From Ralstonia pickettii (GTDB lineage: Bacteria > Pseudomonadota > Gammaproteobacteria > Burkholderiales > Burkholderiaceae), in NCBI RefSeq assembly GCF_030582395.1, contig NZ_CP104381.1, positions 1,736,001-1,800,000 on the forward strand: a stretch of DNA of 64,000 nt, given 5' to 3'. This document shows positions 43,030 to 52,330 of the stretch, in pieces (positions within the stretch are counted from its first letter, which is position 1; each line of letters begins with the position of its first letter). A program made the translations under genes and the position numbers. The notes under the pieces are model-generated. The model had not been told where the DNA came from, did not search any database, and saw only the letters and a list, made by a program, of their open reading frames with translations.

Positions 43030-45255
43030 TCACTTCCTTCGGGCTGTCAATACCCCTTGCACTTCTTCGATTAAAGTCAGCGCGCGTTGCAGCTGCGTCG
43101 CCTCTGACACCTCCGCAGTGAACTGCATTTTTGCGACGCCCTTGCTCGACAGCGTGCGCACGCCGGTCACATTGATCTTTTCGCGCGAAAGGATTTCCGA
43201 GATGTCGCGCAACAAGCCCTGCCGGTCCAGCGCCTCGACCTGGATATCGATTGGATAGACCGAATCGCTGCGTTGGCCCCATTCCGTCTGGATCACGCGC
43301 CCCGGCGCGCGGGCCGCCAGTTGCTGGAACGTCGCACAACTCTGACGGTGGATCGAGACGCCGCGGCCACGCGTGACAAAGCCGACGATGGCGTCCGGTG
43401 GCGCCGGTTTGCAGCAGCGCGACATCTGTGTGAGGAGCGAATCGACGCCCACCACCAATACGCCGCTCTTCGCGCCACGGGCCACGCTGGTGGCGCGGCT
43501 CTTCTTGGTGATGGCGGCCTCGTCGTCGATGGGCACAGGCGGCGGCGCCCCATCCGAGCGCAGAACAGCCTCGATGCGACGCAGGCTCAGCTCGTCCTTG
43601 GCGACCACGGCGTAAAGATCTTCCGACGTCTTGTATCCGAGCTTCGCGGCCAGCTCTTCCAGGTTGACGGCGGTCTTTCCTTCGCGCTGCAATGTCTTGT
43701 CGATGAGCGCACGGCCTTGCGCGAGCGTCTCTTCCAGCTCCATCGCGTTGAACCACGCGCGCACTTTCGTGCGTGCTCGCGGGCTGACGAGATAGTGCAG
43801 CTCGGTGTTCAGCCAATCGCGCGACGGGCCACCCTGCTTGACGGTGACGATCTCGACAGTCTGGCCGTTCCTGAGCGGTGTGTTCAGAGGCACCATCGTG
43901 CCGTCTACACGCGCGCCGCGGCAACGGTGGCCGAGATCGCTGTGCAGGTAGTAAGCGAAGTCGACCGGCGTCGCGCCTTGCGGCAAGGCGATCACGCGCG
44001 CCTGCGGCGTCAGCACGTAAATGTGGTCATCCAGCTCGGTGTGCTTGAGTTGCTCCCAAGGCGAATCCTCGTGCGCGACGGTGTGCTCGGCATCGTCCTT
44101 CCAGGCGAGCAGTTGGCGCAGCCAGGCGATCTTCTCGTCGTAGCGCTCGCTGGCGGAGAACTGGCCGGCGTAGCCCTTGTTGCCTGCCTCCTTGTAGCGC
44201 CAGTGCGCCGCCACACCGTACTCGGCAAAGTGGTGCATCTCGCGCGTGCGGATCTGCACCTCCAGCGCTCGACCGTCGTCGCCGATCACCACCGTGTGCA
44301 GAGACATGTAGCCGTTGGCCTTCGGACGCGAGATGTAGTCGTCGAATTCCTTCGGGATCGGCTGCCACATGTGGTGCACGAAGCCGAGCACCGTATAGCA
44401 ATCTTTAATGTCGTCGACGATGACGCGAAAGGCGCGCACGTCGTACAGATCGGCAAAGTCGAGTTCCTTGCCGCGCATCTTTTTCCAGATGCTGTAGATG
44501 TGCTTGGGCCGGCCGCTCACCTCAGCCTGGATGCCGGCGTCGTGCAAGGTCTTTTGGAGTTGCTCAATGGCCTGGCCGATGAACTTCTCGCGCTCGATGC
44601 GCTTTTCATCCAGCAGGCGCGCGATGCGCTTGTAGGTATCGGGATCCTCGAAGCGGAAGCCGAGGTCTTCAAGCTCCCACTTCAGTTGCCAGATACCCAA
44701 CCGGTTAGCGAGCGGCGCATAGATATCCAGCGTCTCGCGCGCCATGCCTTCCGGCGCCGAGCGCTTCGTCTGCGCCAGCCAGCGCAGCGACTGCAACCGC
44801 GACGCCAGCCGGATCAGCACCACGCGAATGTCCTGCGCGAACGCGAGCAACATCTTGCGCAACGCCTCGACTTGCGCGCGGCGCGCCTCGGCTTCGTTCT
44901 TGCGCGTGATGCTGGCATCGGTCGGACTGACGAGGCCGGCAATGGCGCCAATGCGCAGCAGTTGCCGCACATCGTGCACGAGCTTGACGACCTCAGCCCC
45001 GAACGCGGGCTCAAGCGCCTTTTCGTTGTCCATTGCCAGCGTGGGCAACAGAAACAGCGCGGCCGCCTGCAACGACGGCGTATCGACGCGCAGCCCTTCA
45101 AGGATGGCGATCGTGCCGCGCGCGTGCGACTCGAGCGGCTCGCCGGTCAGCGTGACGCTGTCTGCGGCATTCGCCACAAGGTATTCGATCGCCCGAGCGA
45201 CCTGCTCTGCCGTCGATCCGGACCCCTCGGCCGGCCGTTCGGTCTTGTTCTCCAT
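43030..45255 (-). CDS. relA: GTP pyrophosphokinase RelA (synthetase-type)
   Basis: 741-residue long RSH protein. The hydrolase-domain region lacks the HD motif (where HD would be, it reads ALFLLPTLAMDNEKALE), so (p)ppGpp hydrolysis is not expected. The synthetase domain has PIPKEFDDYISRPKANGY with the EXDD motif typical of RelA rather than SpoT, and LEVQIRTREMHHFAEYGVAAHW. TGS and C-terminal ACT domains follow. It makes (p)ppGpp on stalled ribosomes. It is downstream of a RidA-like gene and a hydrolase on the same strand (38 and 30 bp gaps). Confidence 0.95.
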   Translation of the reverse strand: MENKTERPAEGSGSTAEQVARAIEYLVANAADSVTLTGEPLESHARGTIAILEGLRVDTPSLQAAALFLLPTLAMDNEKALEPAFGAEVVKLVHDVRQLLRIGAIAGLVSPTDASITRKNEAEARRAQVEALRKMLLAFAQDIRVVLIRLASRLQSLRWLAQTKRSAPEGMARETLDIYAPLANRLGIWQLKWELEDLGFRFEDPDTYKRIARLLDEKRIEREKFIGQAIEQLQKTLHDAGIQAEVSGRPKHIYSIWKKMRGKELDFADLYDVRAFRVIVDDIKDCYTVLGFVHHMWQPIPKEFDDYISRPKANGYMSLHTVVIGDDGRALEVQIRTREMHHFAEYGVAAHWRYKEAGNKGYAGQFSASERYDEKIAWLRQLLAWKDDAEHTVAHEDSPWEQLKHTELDDHIYVLTPQARVIALPQGATPVDFAYYLHSDLGHRCRGARVDGTMVPLNTPLRNGQTVEIVTVKQGGPSRDWLNTELHYLVSPRARTKVRAWFNAMELEETLAQGRALIDKTLQREGKTAVNLEELAAKLGYKTSEDLYAVVAKDELSLRRIEAVLRSDGAPPPVPIDDEAAITKKSRATSVARGAKSGVLVVGVDSLLTQMSRCCKPAPPDAIVGFVTRGRGVSIHRQSCATFQQLAARAPGRVIQTEWGQRSDSVYPIDIQVEALDRQGLLRDISEILSREKINVTGVRTLSSKGVAKMQFTAEVSEATQLQRALTLIEEVQGVLTARRK

Positions 45256-45293
45256 GATGCGTCCTGCTTGCGTCCTGCTGTGACGCGACGGGC

Positions 45294-45662
45294 TCAGCTT
45301 TTCTGCGCGGCCGTCACGACGATTTCGATGCGGTACTTCGGATTGGCCAGCGCGGCCTCAACGGTGGCGCGCGGCGGCGAGTTCTTGGAATCGGCGGCGA
45401 CCCACTGGTCCCACACCTCGTTCATCTCGCCAATCTCGCTGATGTCTTTCAGGAAGATCTGGCACATCAGGATGCGCGTCTTGTCGCTGCCATTGGCGGC
45501 CAGCACGCGATCGATGATGGCGAGCACTTCCGCCGTCTGCTCGGCAATGCCGGCGTCCAACGTGGTCTCCGGCACTTGGCCTGCCACGTACACGACACCG
45601 TTGTAGACGGCTGCGTCGGAATAGCGATGTTCGACGTTGTAACGCTTCAGTTCAGTGCTCAT
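45294..45662 (-). CDS. RidA/YjgF-family protein
   Basis: 122-residue member of the RidA/YER057c/UK114 family. It has YNGVVYVAGQVPETT and RILMCQIFLKDISEIGEMNEVWDQW, and ends PPRATVEAALANPKYRIEIVV. The conserved Arg (PRAT) that deaminates enamine intermediates in true RidA is present. It may clear reactive 2-aminoacrylate or act on another substrate. It lies between the hydrolase and relA and is probably co-transcribed with both. Confidence 0.88.
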   Translation of the reverse strand: MSTELKRYNVEHRYSDAAVYNGVVYVAGQVPETTLDAGIAEQTAEVLAIIDRVLAANGSDKTRILMCQIFLKDISEIGEMNEVWDQWVAADSKNSPPRATVEAALANPKYRIEIVVTAAQKS

Positions 45663-45692
45663 CTTGCAAATCGAATAAGGTCAAGTAACCGG

Positions 45693-46562
45693 TCATTGAC
45701 CGAGGAAGAACTTGCGGGCGATCGCCACCTGATCGGGCTGGATGAAGGTCGGCGCATGGCCCACATCGGGAATTTCCACCGTGTTCACGTGTTGGCCGCG
45801 TTGCATCATGGCCTCGACGGTCTCGCGCGTCAGCAAGTCGGAATGGGCGCCGCGCACCACCAGCACTTCACCGGGAATCGCCTCAAACAGTTTCCACAGT
45901 GCGTCCTCGCCGGCGGCGATCATTTCGGGCGTGGTGTTCTTGAACGGCTCGGCCAGGCGCGGATCGTAATGCAGGATCCACTCGCCGCCCTGCGGCTTCA
46001 GGATCGCCGTGTTCAACTCACGCCATTGCTCCGGCGTGTGCGGGCCGAATGAAGCGCTGATCGTCTTGAGGTAGGCCAGCCCTTCATCGAACGTCTTAAA
46101 GCGAACGTTCAGTCCGAGATAAGCACCGATGCGCGTCAACGACGATTCCGTCACGCGCGGGCCCACATCGTTGAGCAACAGCTTGCGGATCGGCGATTTC
46201 GGCAAGCCTGCCAAGCCGATGCCGATCAGGCCTCCCATCGAGGTTCCAAACCAGTCGACGGACTCGGCATTCAGCCGCGCGAGCAGTGTGACCATGTCGG
46301 ATGCGTACTGAGACAGCACATAGCCTTTCGGGTCGGCCAGCCAATCAGAGCGCCCCCGGCCCACCACATCGGGGCAGATGACGCGATAGTCGTTGCACAG
46401 CGCCTGTGCCAGCACGTCGAAATCACGCCCCGTGCGCGAGAGGCCATGCACGCAAACCAGCACGCGCGGATTCTGCGCGTCGCCCCACTCGTGATACGCC
46501 ATCCGGTGCAAGCCGGACGGGCTCAGACACTGCACGAAGGCAAGACGCGGCGAAACTGGCAT
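45693..46562 (-). CDS. Alpha/beta hydrolase
   Basis: 289-residue alpha/beta hydrolase. The oxyanion-side motif VCVHGLSRTGRDFDVLAQ is followed by the nucleophile elbow WFGTSMGGLIGIGLAG (GxSxG), a later Asp and the His in VGHAPTF. Substrate unknown; sequences like this are often annotated as esterase or acyl-lipid hydrolase. The ATG at 46562 has AGGAG 6 nt upstream, better than the TTG at 46568. It is first of the leftward hydrolase-RidA-relA group. Confidence 0.88.
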   Translation of the reverse strand: MPVSPRLAFVQCLSPSGLHRMAYHEWGDAQNPRVLVCVHGLSRTGRDFDVLAQALCNDYRVICPDVVGRGRSDWLADPKGYVLSQYASDMVTLLARLNAESVDWFGTSMGGLIGIGLAGLPKSPIRKLLLNDVGPRVTESSLTRIGAYLGLNVRFKTFDEGLAYLKTISASFGPHTPEQWRELNTAILKPQGGEWILHYDPRLAEPFKNTTPEMIAAGEDALWKLFEAIPGEVLVVRGAHSDLLTRETVEAMMQRGQHVNTVEIPDVGHAPTFIQPDQVAIARKFFLGQ

Positions 46563-46660
46563 GTACAACTCCTACACGGGAATGACGGAGACAGCGAAGC
46601 CTGATTGTACGCGGCCCCACGGGCATGCGGCGGCGCAGCAGACTTCCGCGCCGATCCCCA

Positions 46661-46692
46661 ATAAAAAAGCCTCGCCGGAGCGAGGCTTTTTC
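46661..46692. terminator. Terminator of the bdhA operon
   Basis: Stem AAAAAGCCTCG (46664-46674) with CGAGGCTTTTT (46681-46691), 6-nt loop CCGGAG. The leftward bdhA transcript ends here; A/T flanks make it bidirectional. Confidence 0.88.
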
Positions 46693-46706
46693 TGGAGCCG
46701 ATTGGC

Positions 46707-47486
46707 TTACTGAGCGACCCAGCCGCCATCCATGTTCCACGCTACCCCGCGCACCTGCTCAGCCGCATCGCTGCACAGGAAGACCGCCAGAGCGCCGAGT
46801 TGATCGGGCGTAACGAACTCGCCCGAGGGCTGCTTTTCCATCAGCAGATCCTTCTTGGCCTCGAGCGCGGACAGGCCATCCTTCTCGGCCCGCGCATCGA
46901 TCTGCTTTTGCACCAGGGGCGTCAGCACCCAGCCCGGACAGATCGCGTTGGACGTGATACCCGTCTGCGCCGTCTCCAGCGCCACAGATTTGGTAAAGCC
47001 GACGATACCGTGCTTGGCCGCCACGTACGCCGACTTCTGCGCCGACGCCACCAAGCCATGCGCCGACGCGATGTTGATGATGCGGCCCCAGTTCTTGCGC
47101 TTCATGCCCGGCACGGCAAGCCGCGTCGTGTGGAAAGCCGAGGTGAGATTGATGGCGATAATGGCGTCCCAACGTTCGGTCGGGAAATCTTCGACGTTCG
47201 CCACGTACTGGATGCCGGCGTTGTTGACGAGGATGTCGACGCCACCAAATTCAGCGTCGGCATAGGCGAACATCGCTTCGATCTCGGCCGGCTTGCTCAT
47301 GTCGGCACCGTGATATCCGATGCGGATGGCATTCTTGCCGGCGGCGGCGATCTGCGCCTTGGGTGCTTCCACATCGCCAAAGCCGTTCATGATGATATTG
47401 GCGCCCTGCGCGGCCAGCGAGCAGGCGATACCCAGACCGATCCCGCTGGTCGAGCCCGTAACGAGGGCGGTTTTTCCTTGCAGCAT
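46707..47486 (-). CDS. bdhA: D-3-hydroxybutyrate dehydrogenase
   Basis: 259-residue short-chain dehydrogenase, interconverting D-3-hydroxybutyrate and acetoacetate with NAD+. It shows LVTGSTSGIGLGIA (Rossmann), VDILVNNAGIQYV, IINIASAHGLVASAQKSAYVAAKHG (Ser-Tyr-Lys catalytic residues) and ICPGWVLTPLVQKQI. The HGLV and ending NMDGGWVAQ are typical of bacterial BdhA. It lies 22 bp after scoB, so it is part of a PHB-mobilisation unit with the CoA-transferase. Confidence 0.95.
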   Translation of the reverse strand: MLQGKTALVTGSTSGIGLGIACSLAAQGANIIMNGFGDVEAPKAQIAAAGKNAIRIGYHGADMSKPAEIEAMFAYADAEFGGVDILVNNAGIQYVANVEDFPTERWDAIIAINLTSAFHTTRLAVPGMKRKNWGRIINIASAHGLVASAQKSAYVAAKHGIVGFTKSVALETAQTGITSNAICPGWVLTPLVQKQIDARAEKDGLSALEAKKDLLMEKQPSGEFVTPDQLGALAVFLCSDAAEQVRGVAWNMDGGWVAQ

Positions 47487-47508
47487 GCGTGTCTCCGGAT
47501 GTCAGCGA

Positions 47509-48144
47509 TTACAGCAGGTTGACGCCTGTCTTAGCCTGGATCTCTTCGCGCGACACACCCGGCGCAGTTTCGATCAGCTTCAGGCCCTGCTCGGTCACGT
47601 CAATCACGCCGAGGTCCGTAATGATGCGATCCACCACGCCCACGCCCGTCAGCGGCAGCGTGCACTTGGGCAGGATCTTCAGGTCTTCGGTGCCGTCCTT
47701 TTTCTTGGCGGTGTGTTCCATCAGCACGATCACGCGCTTGACGCCGGCCACGAGGTCCATCGCGCCGCCCATGCCTTTGACCATCTTGCCGGGGATCATC
47801 CAGTTGGCGAGGTCGCCCGTCTCGCTCACCTGCATCGCGCCAAGAATCGACAGGTTGATCTTGCCGCCGCGAATCATCGCAAAGCTCTGGTCGCTGCCGA
47901 AGATGGCGCTTCCGGGCAGCGTGGTCACCGTTTGCTTGCCCGCGTTGATCAGGTCGGCGTCCACCTCATCTTCCGTGGGGAACGGACCGATGCCCAGCAT
48001 GCCGTTTTCGCTTTGCAGCCAGACTTCCTTGTCGCCGGTGTGGTTCGCAACCAGCGTCGGGATGCCGATGCCGAGGTTGACGTAGAAACCGTCTTGCAAC
48101 TCCTGGGCAGCACGCGCCGCCAATTGGTCTTGGGTCCAGGCCAT
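47509..48144 (-). CDS. scoB: 3-oxoacid CoA-transferase, beta subunit
   Basis: 211-residue subunit B of succinyl-CoA:3-ketoacid CoA-transferase. The catalytic Glu is in [15 protein letters not shown]. It also has [14 protein letters not shown] and [20 protein letters not shown]. It moves CoA from succinyl-CoA to acetoacetate in PHB and ketone-body breakdown. ATG 48144 is chosen by the standard family start ([16 protein letters not shown]). It sits 10 bp after scoA. Confidence 0.95.
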   Translation of the reverse strand: MAWTQDQLAARAAQELQDGFYVNLGIGIPTLVANHTGDKEVWLQSENGMLGIGPFPTEDEVDADLINAGKQTVTTLPGSAIFGSDQSFAMIRGGKINLSILGAMQVSETGDLANWMIPGKMVKGMGGAMDLVAGVKRVIVLMEHTAKKKDGTEDLKILPKCTLPLTGVGVVDRIITDLGVIDVTEQGLKLIETAPGVSREEIQAKTGVNLL

Positions 48145-48154
48145 GTCGGTCTCC

Positions 48155-48856
48155 TTAGTTGGCTGCTCGGATGGTGCGCTTTTCGATGCGCTTCTCGGGC
48201 GTGGCATTGAGCACGATGCGGTGCACATAGATGCCGGGCAGATGGATGTCGTCGGGTGCAAGCTCGCCCACCTCGACGATCTCTTCGACCTCAACGATGC
48301 AGATCTTGCCCGCCGTGGCCGCAGCCGGATTGAAGTTGCGTGCGGTCAGGTTGAAACGCAGGTTGCCGGACTTGTCAGCCACCTGGGCTTTCACCAGCGC
48401 CACGTCGGGCGCCAGCGAGCGTTCCATGACGTACGTCTCGCCGTCAAACTCGCGCAGCTCCTTGCCTTCGGCGACAAGCGTGCCGACACCGGTCTTGGTG
48501 AAGAACGCCGGGATGCCGGCGCCGCCGGCGCGCAGCTTTTCGGCCAGCGTGCCTTGCGGGGTGAATTCCAACTCGAGTTCACCGGCCAGATACTGGCGCT
48601 CGAACTCCTTGTTTTCGCCCACGTAGGACGAAATCATCTTTTTGATCTGGCGGGTTTCCAGCAGCAAGCCCAGGCCGAAACCGTCGACGCCGGCATTGTT
48701 GGAAATGCACGTGAGATTCTTGACGCCCGAATCGCGCAGCGCGGCAATCAGCGCTTCCGGAATGCCGCACAGGCCGAAGCCGCCCACGGCAATGGTCTGG
48801 CCGTCTTTGACGACGCCCGCGAGCGCCTCGCTGGCGCTGGCGAAGATTTTGTTCAT
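48155..48856 (-). CDS. scoA: 3-oxoacid CoA-transferase, alpha subunit
   Basis: 233-residue subunit A of the same CoA-transferase. It begins [19 protein letters not shown], followed by [14 protein letters not shown] (CoA-binding GxGGF-type loop) and [10 protein letters not shown]. It forms a complex with ScoB. The ATG at 48856 has GGAGCACG-type spacing upstream. It heads the scoA-scoB-bdhA operon and is divergent from a PAS-LuxR regulator, with an inverted repeat between them. Confidence 0.95.
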   Translation of the reverse strand: MNKIFASASEALAGVVKDGQTIAVGGFGLCGIPEALIAALRDSGVKNLTCISNNAGVDGFGLGLLLETRQIKKMISSYVGENKEFERQYLAGELELEFTPQGTLAEKLRAGGAGIPAFFTKTGVGTLVAEGKELREFDGETYVMERSLAPDVALVKAQVADKSGNLRFNLTARNFNPAAATAGKICIVEVEEIVEVGELAPDDIHLPGIYVHRIVLNATPEKRIEKRTIRAAN

Positions 48857-48941
48857 GCGTGCTCCTTCCTTGGTAGTCCAACGAATCCAGCTGGTTTTGA
48901 CCGCACGCACACTTGGGGTTTGTGCGGTGCAGCGCCGGAAA

Positions 48942-48957
48942 ATTGTAACGGTACAAT
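48942..48957. promoter_or_regulatory. Inverted repeat in the divergent scoA/regulator promoter region
   Basis: ATTGTA-ACGG-TACAAT is a perfect repeat with 4-bp spacer. The TACAAT half is a fair -10 box on the forward strand, and its mirror one is a -10 on the reverse strand; neither has a good -35. It is 86 bp from scoA and 52 bp from the regulator. Confidence 0.4.
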
Positions 48958-49008
48958 CTGGCGAGAATACGCAAGCGTCGCGCGACGCAGCAATACGTAC
49001 GAATACAT

Positions 49009-49554
49009 ATGCCCGCCCTCGACTACCAGACTGCGTTCCAGCTTGCCCCTGTGGGCATGGTGATGTCCCGCGAGCGGGTGATGCTCGACGTCAACGACGA
49101 AGCCGCTCGCATCTTCGGTCACTCGCGTACGACCATGATGGGGCAATCGTTCGAACTGCTCTATCCGACGCATGACGAATTCGAACGCACCGGCGCACGC
49201 ATCATCCCCGTCATGAATGCGCGCGGCAGCTATTCCGACGAGCGCATCATGAAGCGCGCCAACGGCGAATTGTTTTGGTGCCACGTCACCGGCCGTGCGC
49301 TGGATCGTGCGAAACCGCTGGGCGAAGGTATCTGGACGTTCGAAGATCTCTCAGCTCATCGCCCCGTCACGGCGGCGCTCACGCCGCGCGAACGCGATAT
49401 CGCTGCGCAGTTGGTCGAAGGCAAGACCAGCAAGCAGATCGGCAAACAGTTGGAAATCAGCCCGCGCACGGTGGAAATCTACCGCGCGCGACTGATGAAG
49501 AAGTACGCCGCCAACACCTCGCTCGAACTTGTGCAGCGGCTTATGGGGCATTAA
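49009..49554 (+). CDS. PAS-LuxR transcriptional regulator
   Basis: 181-residue regulator. The N-terminal PAS domain (about 5-120) shows [21 protein letters not shown], then the C-terminal LuxR helix-turn-helix (about 122-180) [22 protein letters not shown] and [16 protein letters not shown]. There is no receiver domain or autoinducer domain, so a small ligand or redox signal through PAS is likely. The divergent scoA-scoB-bdhA operon is the most probable target. Confidence 0.9.
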   Translation: MPALDYQTAFQLAPVGMVMSRERVMLDVNDEAARIFGHSRTTMMGQSFELLYPTHDEFERTGARIIPVMNARGSYSDERIMKRANGELFWCHVTGRALDRAKPLGEGIWTFEDLSAHRPVTAALTPRERDIAAQLVEGKTSKQIGKQLEISPRTVEIYRARLMKKYAANTSLELVQRLMGH

Positions 49555-49567
49555 GGCTGCTGAAGCG

Positions 49568-50353
49568 TTACACCATGCCGTCGTCGGCGTTGATGACCGC
49601 GCCGTTGATAAAGTCCGACTGATCCGACGCCAGCAGCAGAATCAGCCCATCGAGGTCTTCCGGCTTGCCAACGCGCTTGCGCGGCAACATCTGCACAAGC
49701 TTTTGACCCGGTTCGGTTTCCCAGTGGTGATGATTGATTTCGGTGTCGATGTAGCCCGGGCAGATCGCGTTCGTATTGATGCCGTAACGGCCCCACTCCA
49801 GCGCCATGGCCTTGGTCATGTGCACCACGGCGGCTTTGCTCATGCAATACACGCCAATCTGCGACAGCACCTTCAGCCCCGCCACAGATGCAATGTTGAC
49901 GATGCGCGATTGCGGCAGCGGTGAACCGTTTTTCTCCGCACCCTTTGCGCGCGCAATCATGCGCTTGGCCGTTTCCTGCGCTACGAAGAACGCGCCACGC
50001 GTGTTGGTATCGAACACGAAATCGAAGTCGTCCGGGGTGACGTCCACCATGCGCTGCGTGGTCGAGACTCCCGAATTGTTGACCAGGATGTCGATCGTGC
50101 CGGCCTCGGTTTCAGCGTGCGCGATAGCGGCGCGGATGCTGTCGGGATCCGTCACGTCCAGGCGGACGACGTGGGCGCTGCCGCCCTTGGATTCGATGTC
50201 GGCGCGCAGCTCCTTCAGGCGCTCTACACGGCGGGAGGCCAGGACGACCTTTGCACCCGCGGCGGCCAGCGTGTGGGCAAAACGTGCGCCCAGGCCGCTC
50301 GATGCGCCGGTGATCAGCGCGACTTTGCCTTCCAGATTGATCGACAGACCCAT
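49568..50353 (-). CDS. Short-chain dehydrogenase/reductase
   Basis: 261-residue SDR. The cofactor site is ALITGASSGLGARFAHTLA, NAG-like motif is ILVNNSGVSTTQ, and the catalytic segment is IASVAGLKVLSQIGVYCMSK (Ser, Tyr, Lys). The end YIDTEINHHHWETEPGQKLV is unusual but intact. Substrate not determined; such proteins often act on 3-hydroxyacyl or alcohol substrates. It is monocistronic, and its start is 92 bp from the palindrome at 50445 shared with ETF-QO. Confidence 0.88.
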   Translation of the reverse strand: MGLSINLEGKVALITGASSGLGARFAHTLAAAGAKVVLASRRVERLKELRADIESKGGSAHVVRLDVTDPDSIRAAIAHAETEAGTIDILVNNSGVSTTQRMVDVTPDDFDFVFDTNTRGAFFVAQETAKRMIARAKGAEKNGSPLPQSRIVNIASVAGLKVLSQIGVYCMSKAAVVHMTKAMALEWGRYGINTNAICPGYIDTEINHHHWETEPGQKLVQMLPRKRVGKPEDLDGLILLLASDQSDFINGAVINADDGMV

Positions 50354-50444
50354 GATGCGTGTTCCCCGTGTGTTGGTTTGGCAGGCGCCCGGCTGCTCCG
50401 AAGCAATATCGGCATGTGATTTGAGCGCAGCTTAGCAAAAAATC

Positions 50445-50456
50445 GAACGATCGTTC
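50445..50456. promoter_or_regulatory. 12-bp palindrome GAACGATCGTTC (candidate TetR-type operator)
   Basis: A perfect 12-bp palindrome lies between the SDR gene (92 bp) and the ETF-QO gene (121 bp). TetR-family regulators of fatty-acid degradation in related bacteria bind similar palindromes, and ETF-QO is a natural member of such a regulon. Binding is inferred. Confidence 0.4.
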
Positions 50457-50576
50457 AGAAATTTCCCTTGCCGCATCCGGGCGTGTCCCGGACAATGCGG
50501 AAAATTCTAATGCAGCAATCCGTCATACCAATAAGCAAACGCCCCTAACTGTCCCCAAAGCAGCGAAGAGACACTT

Positions 50577-52262
50577 ATGAACCAGCAGCAGCTCCTCGAA
50601 CAATACGGCCCACGAGAGTCCATGGAGTATGACGTCGTTATCGTCGGCGGTGGCCCTGCCGGCTTGGCGACAGCGATTCGCATCAAGCAACTGGCCGCGG
50701 AGACGGGCAAGGACGTGTCCGTCGTCGTGCTGGAAAAAGGTTCCGAGCCCGGTGCCCACATTCTGTCGGGCGCGGTGATGGACCCGCGCGCGATCACTGA
50801 ATTGCTTCCCAACTGGAAGGCCGACGGCGCCCCGCTTAACCAGCCGGTCACCGGCGACGACGTGCTCTTCCTAAGCGAAACCGACTCCAAGCGCACGCCC
50901 GACTGGCTCGTACCGCGCAATTTCCACAACGACGGCTGCTACGTCATCTCGCTGTCGAACGTGGTGAAGTGGATGGCCACGCAGGCCGAAGCGCTGGGCG
51001 TGGAAATTTTCCCGGGCTTTGCTGCAGCCGAAGTACTGTATGACGACAAGGGGGCCGTGCGCGGCGTGGCCACCGGCAACATGGGCATCGGCAAGGACGG
51101 CGAGCCTACCGAGAATTTCCAGCTCGGCATGGAGCTGCTCGGGAAGTACACCATCTTCGCAGAAGGCGCGCGCGGCCATCTGGGCCGCCAGTTGCTGGAG
51201 AAATTCAAGCTCAGCGCCGGCAAAGATCCGCAGACCTTCGCCATCGGCATCAAGGAACTCTGGGAAATCGATCCGGCCAAGGCCAAGCCTGGCCTCGTGG
51301 TCCACACCGCCGGCTGGCCGATGGAAGACGATACCTTCGGCGGCGGCTTCCTGTATCACCTGGAAGACAATAAGGTCACGCTTGGCTTCGTGATTGGGCT
51401 GGACTACAAGAACCCTTGGATGAGCCCGTTCGAAGAGATGCAGCGCTGGAAGGCTCACCCCGCCATCCGCGCGCACATCGAAGGCGGCAAGCGCATCGGC
51501 TACGGCGCACGCGCCATCAACAACGGCACGCCGCAGGCGCTGCCGAAAACCGTGTTTCCGGGCGGTGCGCTGGTCGGTTGCGATGCTGGCTACCTGAACG
51601 CGGCGCGTATCAAGGGCAGCCACGCGGCCATCAAGAGCGGCATGCTTTGCGGCGACGCCGTGTTCGAAGCTGTGACGGCCGGCCGTTCCGCTGATGAGCT
51701 TTCCGCATACCCTGCGGCCTTCGAACAGAGCTGGCTGAAGGAAGAACTGGATCAGTCGCGCAACTTCAAGCTCTGGTTCAAGAAGAGCCCGACACTGGGC
51801 AAGATCATGACCGGCATCGAACAGTGGCTGCTGCCCAAGATTGGCGTGAGCAACCCGCCTTGGACGCTGCACGGTACGAAGTCGGACAACCAGTCGCTCA
51901 AGCCGGCATCGGAATGCCCGAAGATCGAGTATCCGAAGCCGGACGGCAAGATCACGTTCGATCGCCTGTCGTCGGTGTTTATCTCGAACACGAACCACGA
52001 AGAGAATCAGCCGGCCCACCTGACGCTGAAAGATCCGACCGTTCCGACGCGCATCAACCTGACGCAGTTTGCCGGCCCCGAGCAGCGCTACTGCCCGGCC
52101 GGCGTGTATGAGTTCGTCAAGAACGATGAGGGCACGGAGCGCCTGCAGATCAACGCGCAGAACTGCGTGCACTGCAAGACCTGCGATATCAAAGACCCGA
52201 CGCAGAACATCGTGTGGGTCACGCCCGAAGGCGGTGGCGGACCGAACTACGTCGGCATGTAA
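50577..52262 (+). CDS. Electron transfer flavoprotein-ubiquinone oxidoreductase
   Basis: 561-residue membrane-associated ETF-QO. The FAD site is VVIVGGGPAGLATAIRIKQL (about 20-39), a quinone/membrane segment is central, and the C-terminal 4Fe-4S cluster Cys residues are in CPAGVYEFV and NCVHCKTCDIKDP. It passes electrons from reduced ETF (beta-oxidation and amino-acid catabolism) to ubiquinone. Length matches the usual 550-560. No ribosome site better than AAGAGACAC precedes ATG 50577. A strong shared terminator follows. Confidence 0.95.
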   Translation: MNQQQLLEQYGPRESMEYDVVIVGGGPAGLATAIRIKQLAAETGKDVSVVVLEKGSEPGAHILSGAVMDPRAITELLPNWKADGAPLNQPVTGDDVLFLSETDSKRTPDWLVPRNFHNDGCYVISLSNVVKWMATQAEALGVEIFPGFAAAEVLYDDKGAVRGVATGNMGIGKDGEPTENFQLGMELLGKYTIFAEGARGHLGRQLLEKFKLSAGKDPQTFAIGIKELWEIDPAKAKPGLVVHTAGWPMEDDTFGGGFLYHLEDNKVTLGFVIGLDYKNPWMSPFEEMQRWKAHPAIRAHIEGGKRIGYGARAINNGTPQALPKTVFPGGALVGCDAGYLNAARIKGSHAAIKSGMLCGDAVFEAVTAGRSADELSAYPAAFEQSWLKEELDQSRNFKLWFKKSPTLGKIMTGIEQWLLPKIGVSNPPWTLHGTKSDNQSLKPASECPKIEYPKPDGKITFDRLSSVFISNTNHEENQPAHLTLKDPTVPTRINLTQFAGPEQRYCPAGVYEFVKNDEGTERLQINAQNCVHCKTCDIKDPTQNIVWVTPEGGGGPNYVGM

Positions 52263-52279
52263 GTACCGGGCAGTCGCCC

Positions 52280-52314
52280 AACAAAAAAGACGGCTTGAAG
52301 CCGTCTTTTTTGTT
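52280..52314. terminator. Bidirectional terminator between ETF-QO and aroC
   Basis: Stem GACGGC (52289-52294) with GCCGTC (52300-52305), extended by six A on the left and six T on the right. It serves the convergent genes. Confidence 0.88.
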
Positions 52315-52330
52315 GCCTGAGCGAATCGAT

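Noticed and set aside
40806-45606. Long forward frames (675 and 777 codons) opposite thrS and relA.
   Set aside because: Antisense shadows of confident reverse-strand genes with no recognisable protein features.
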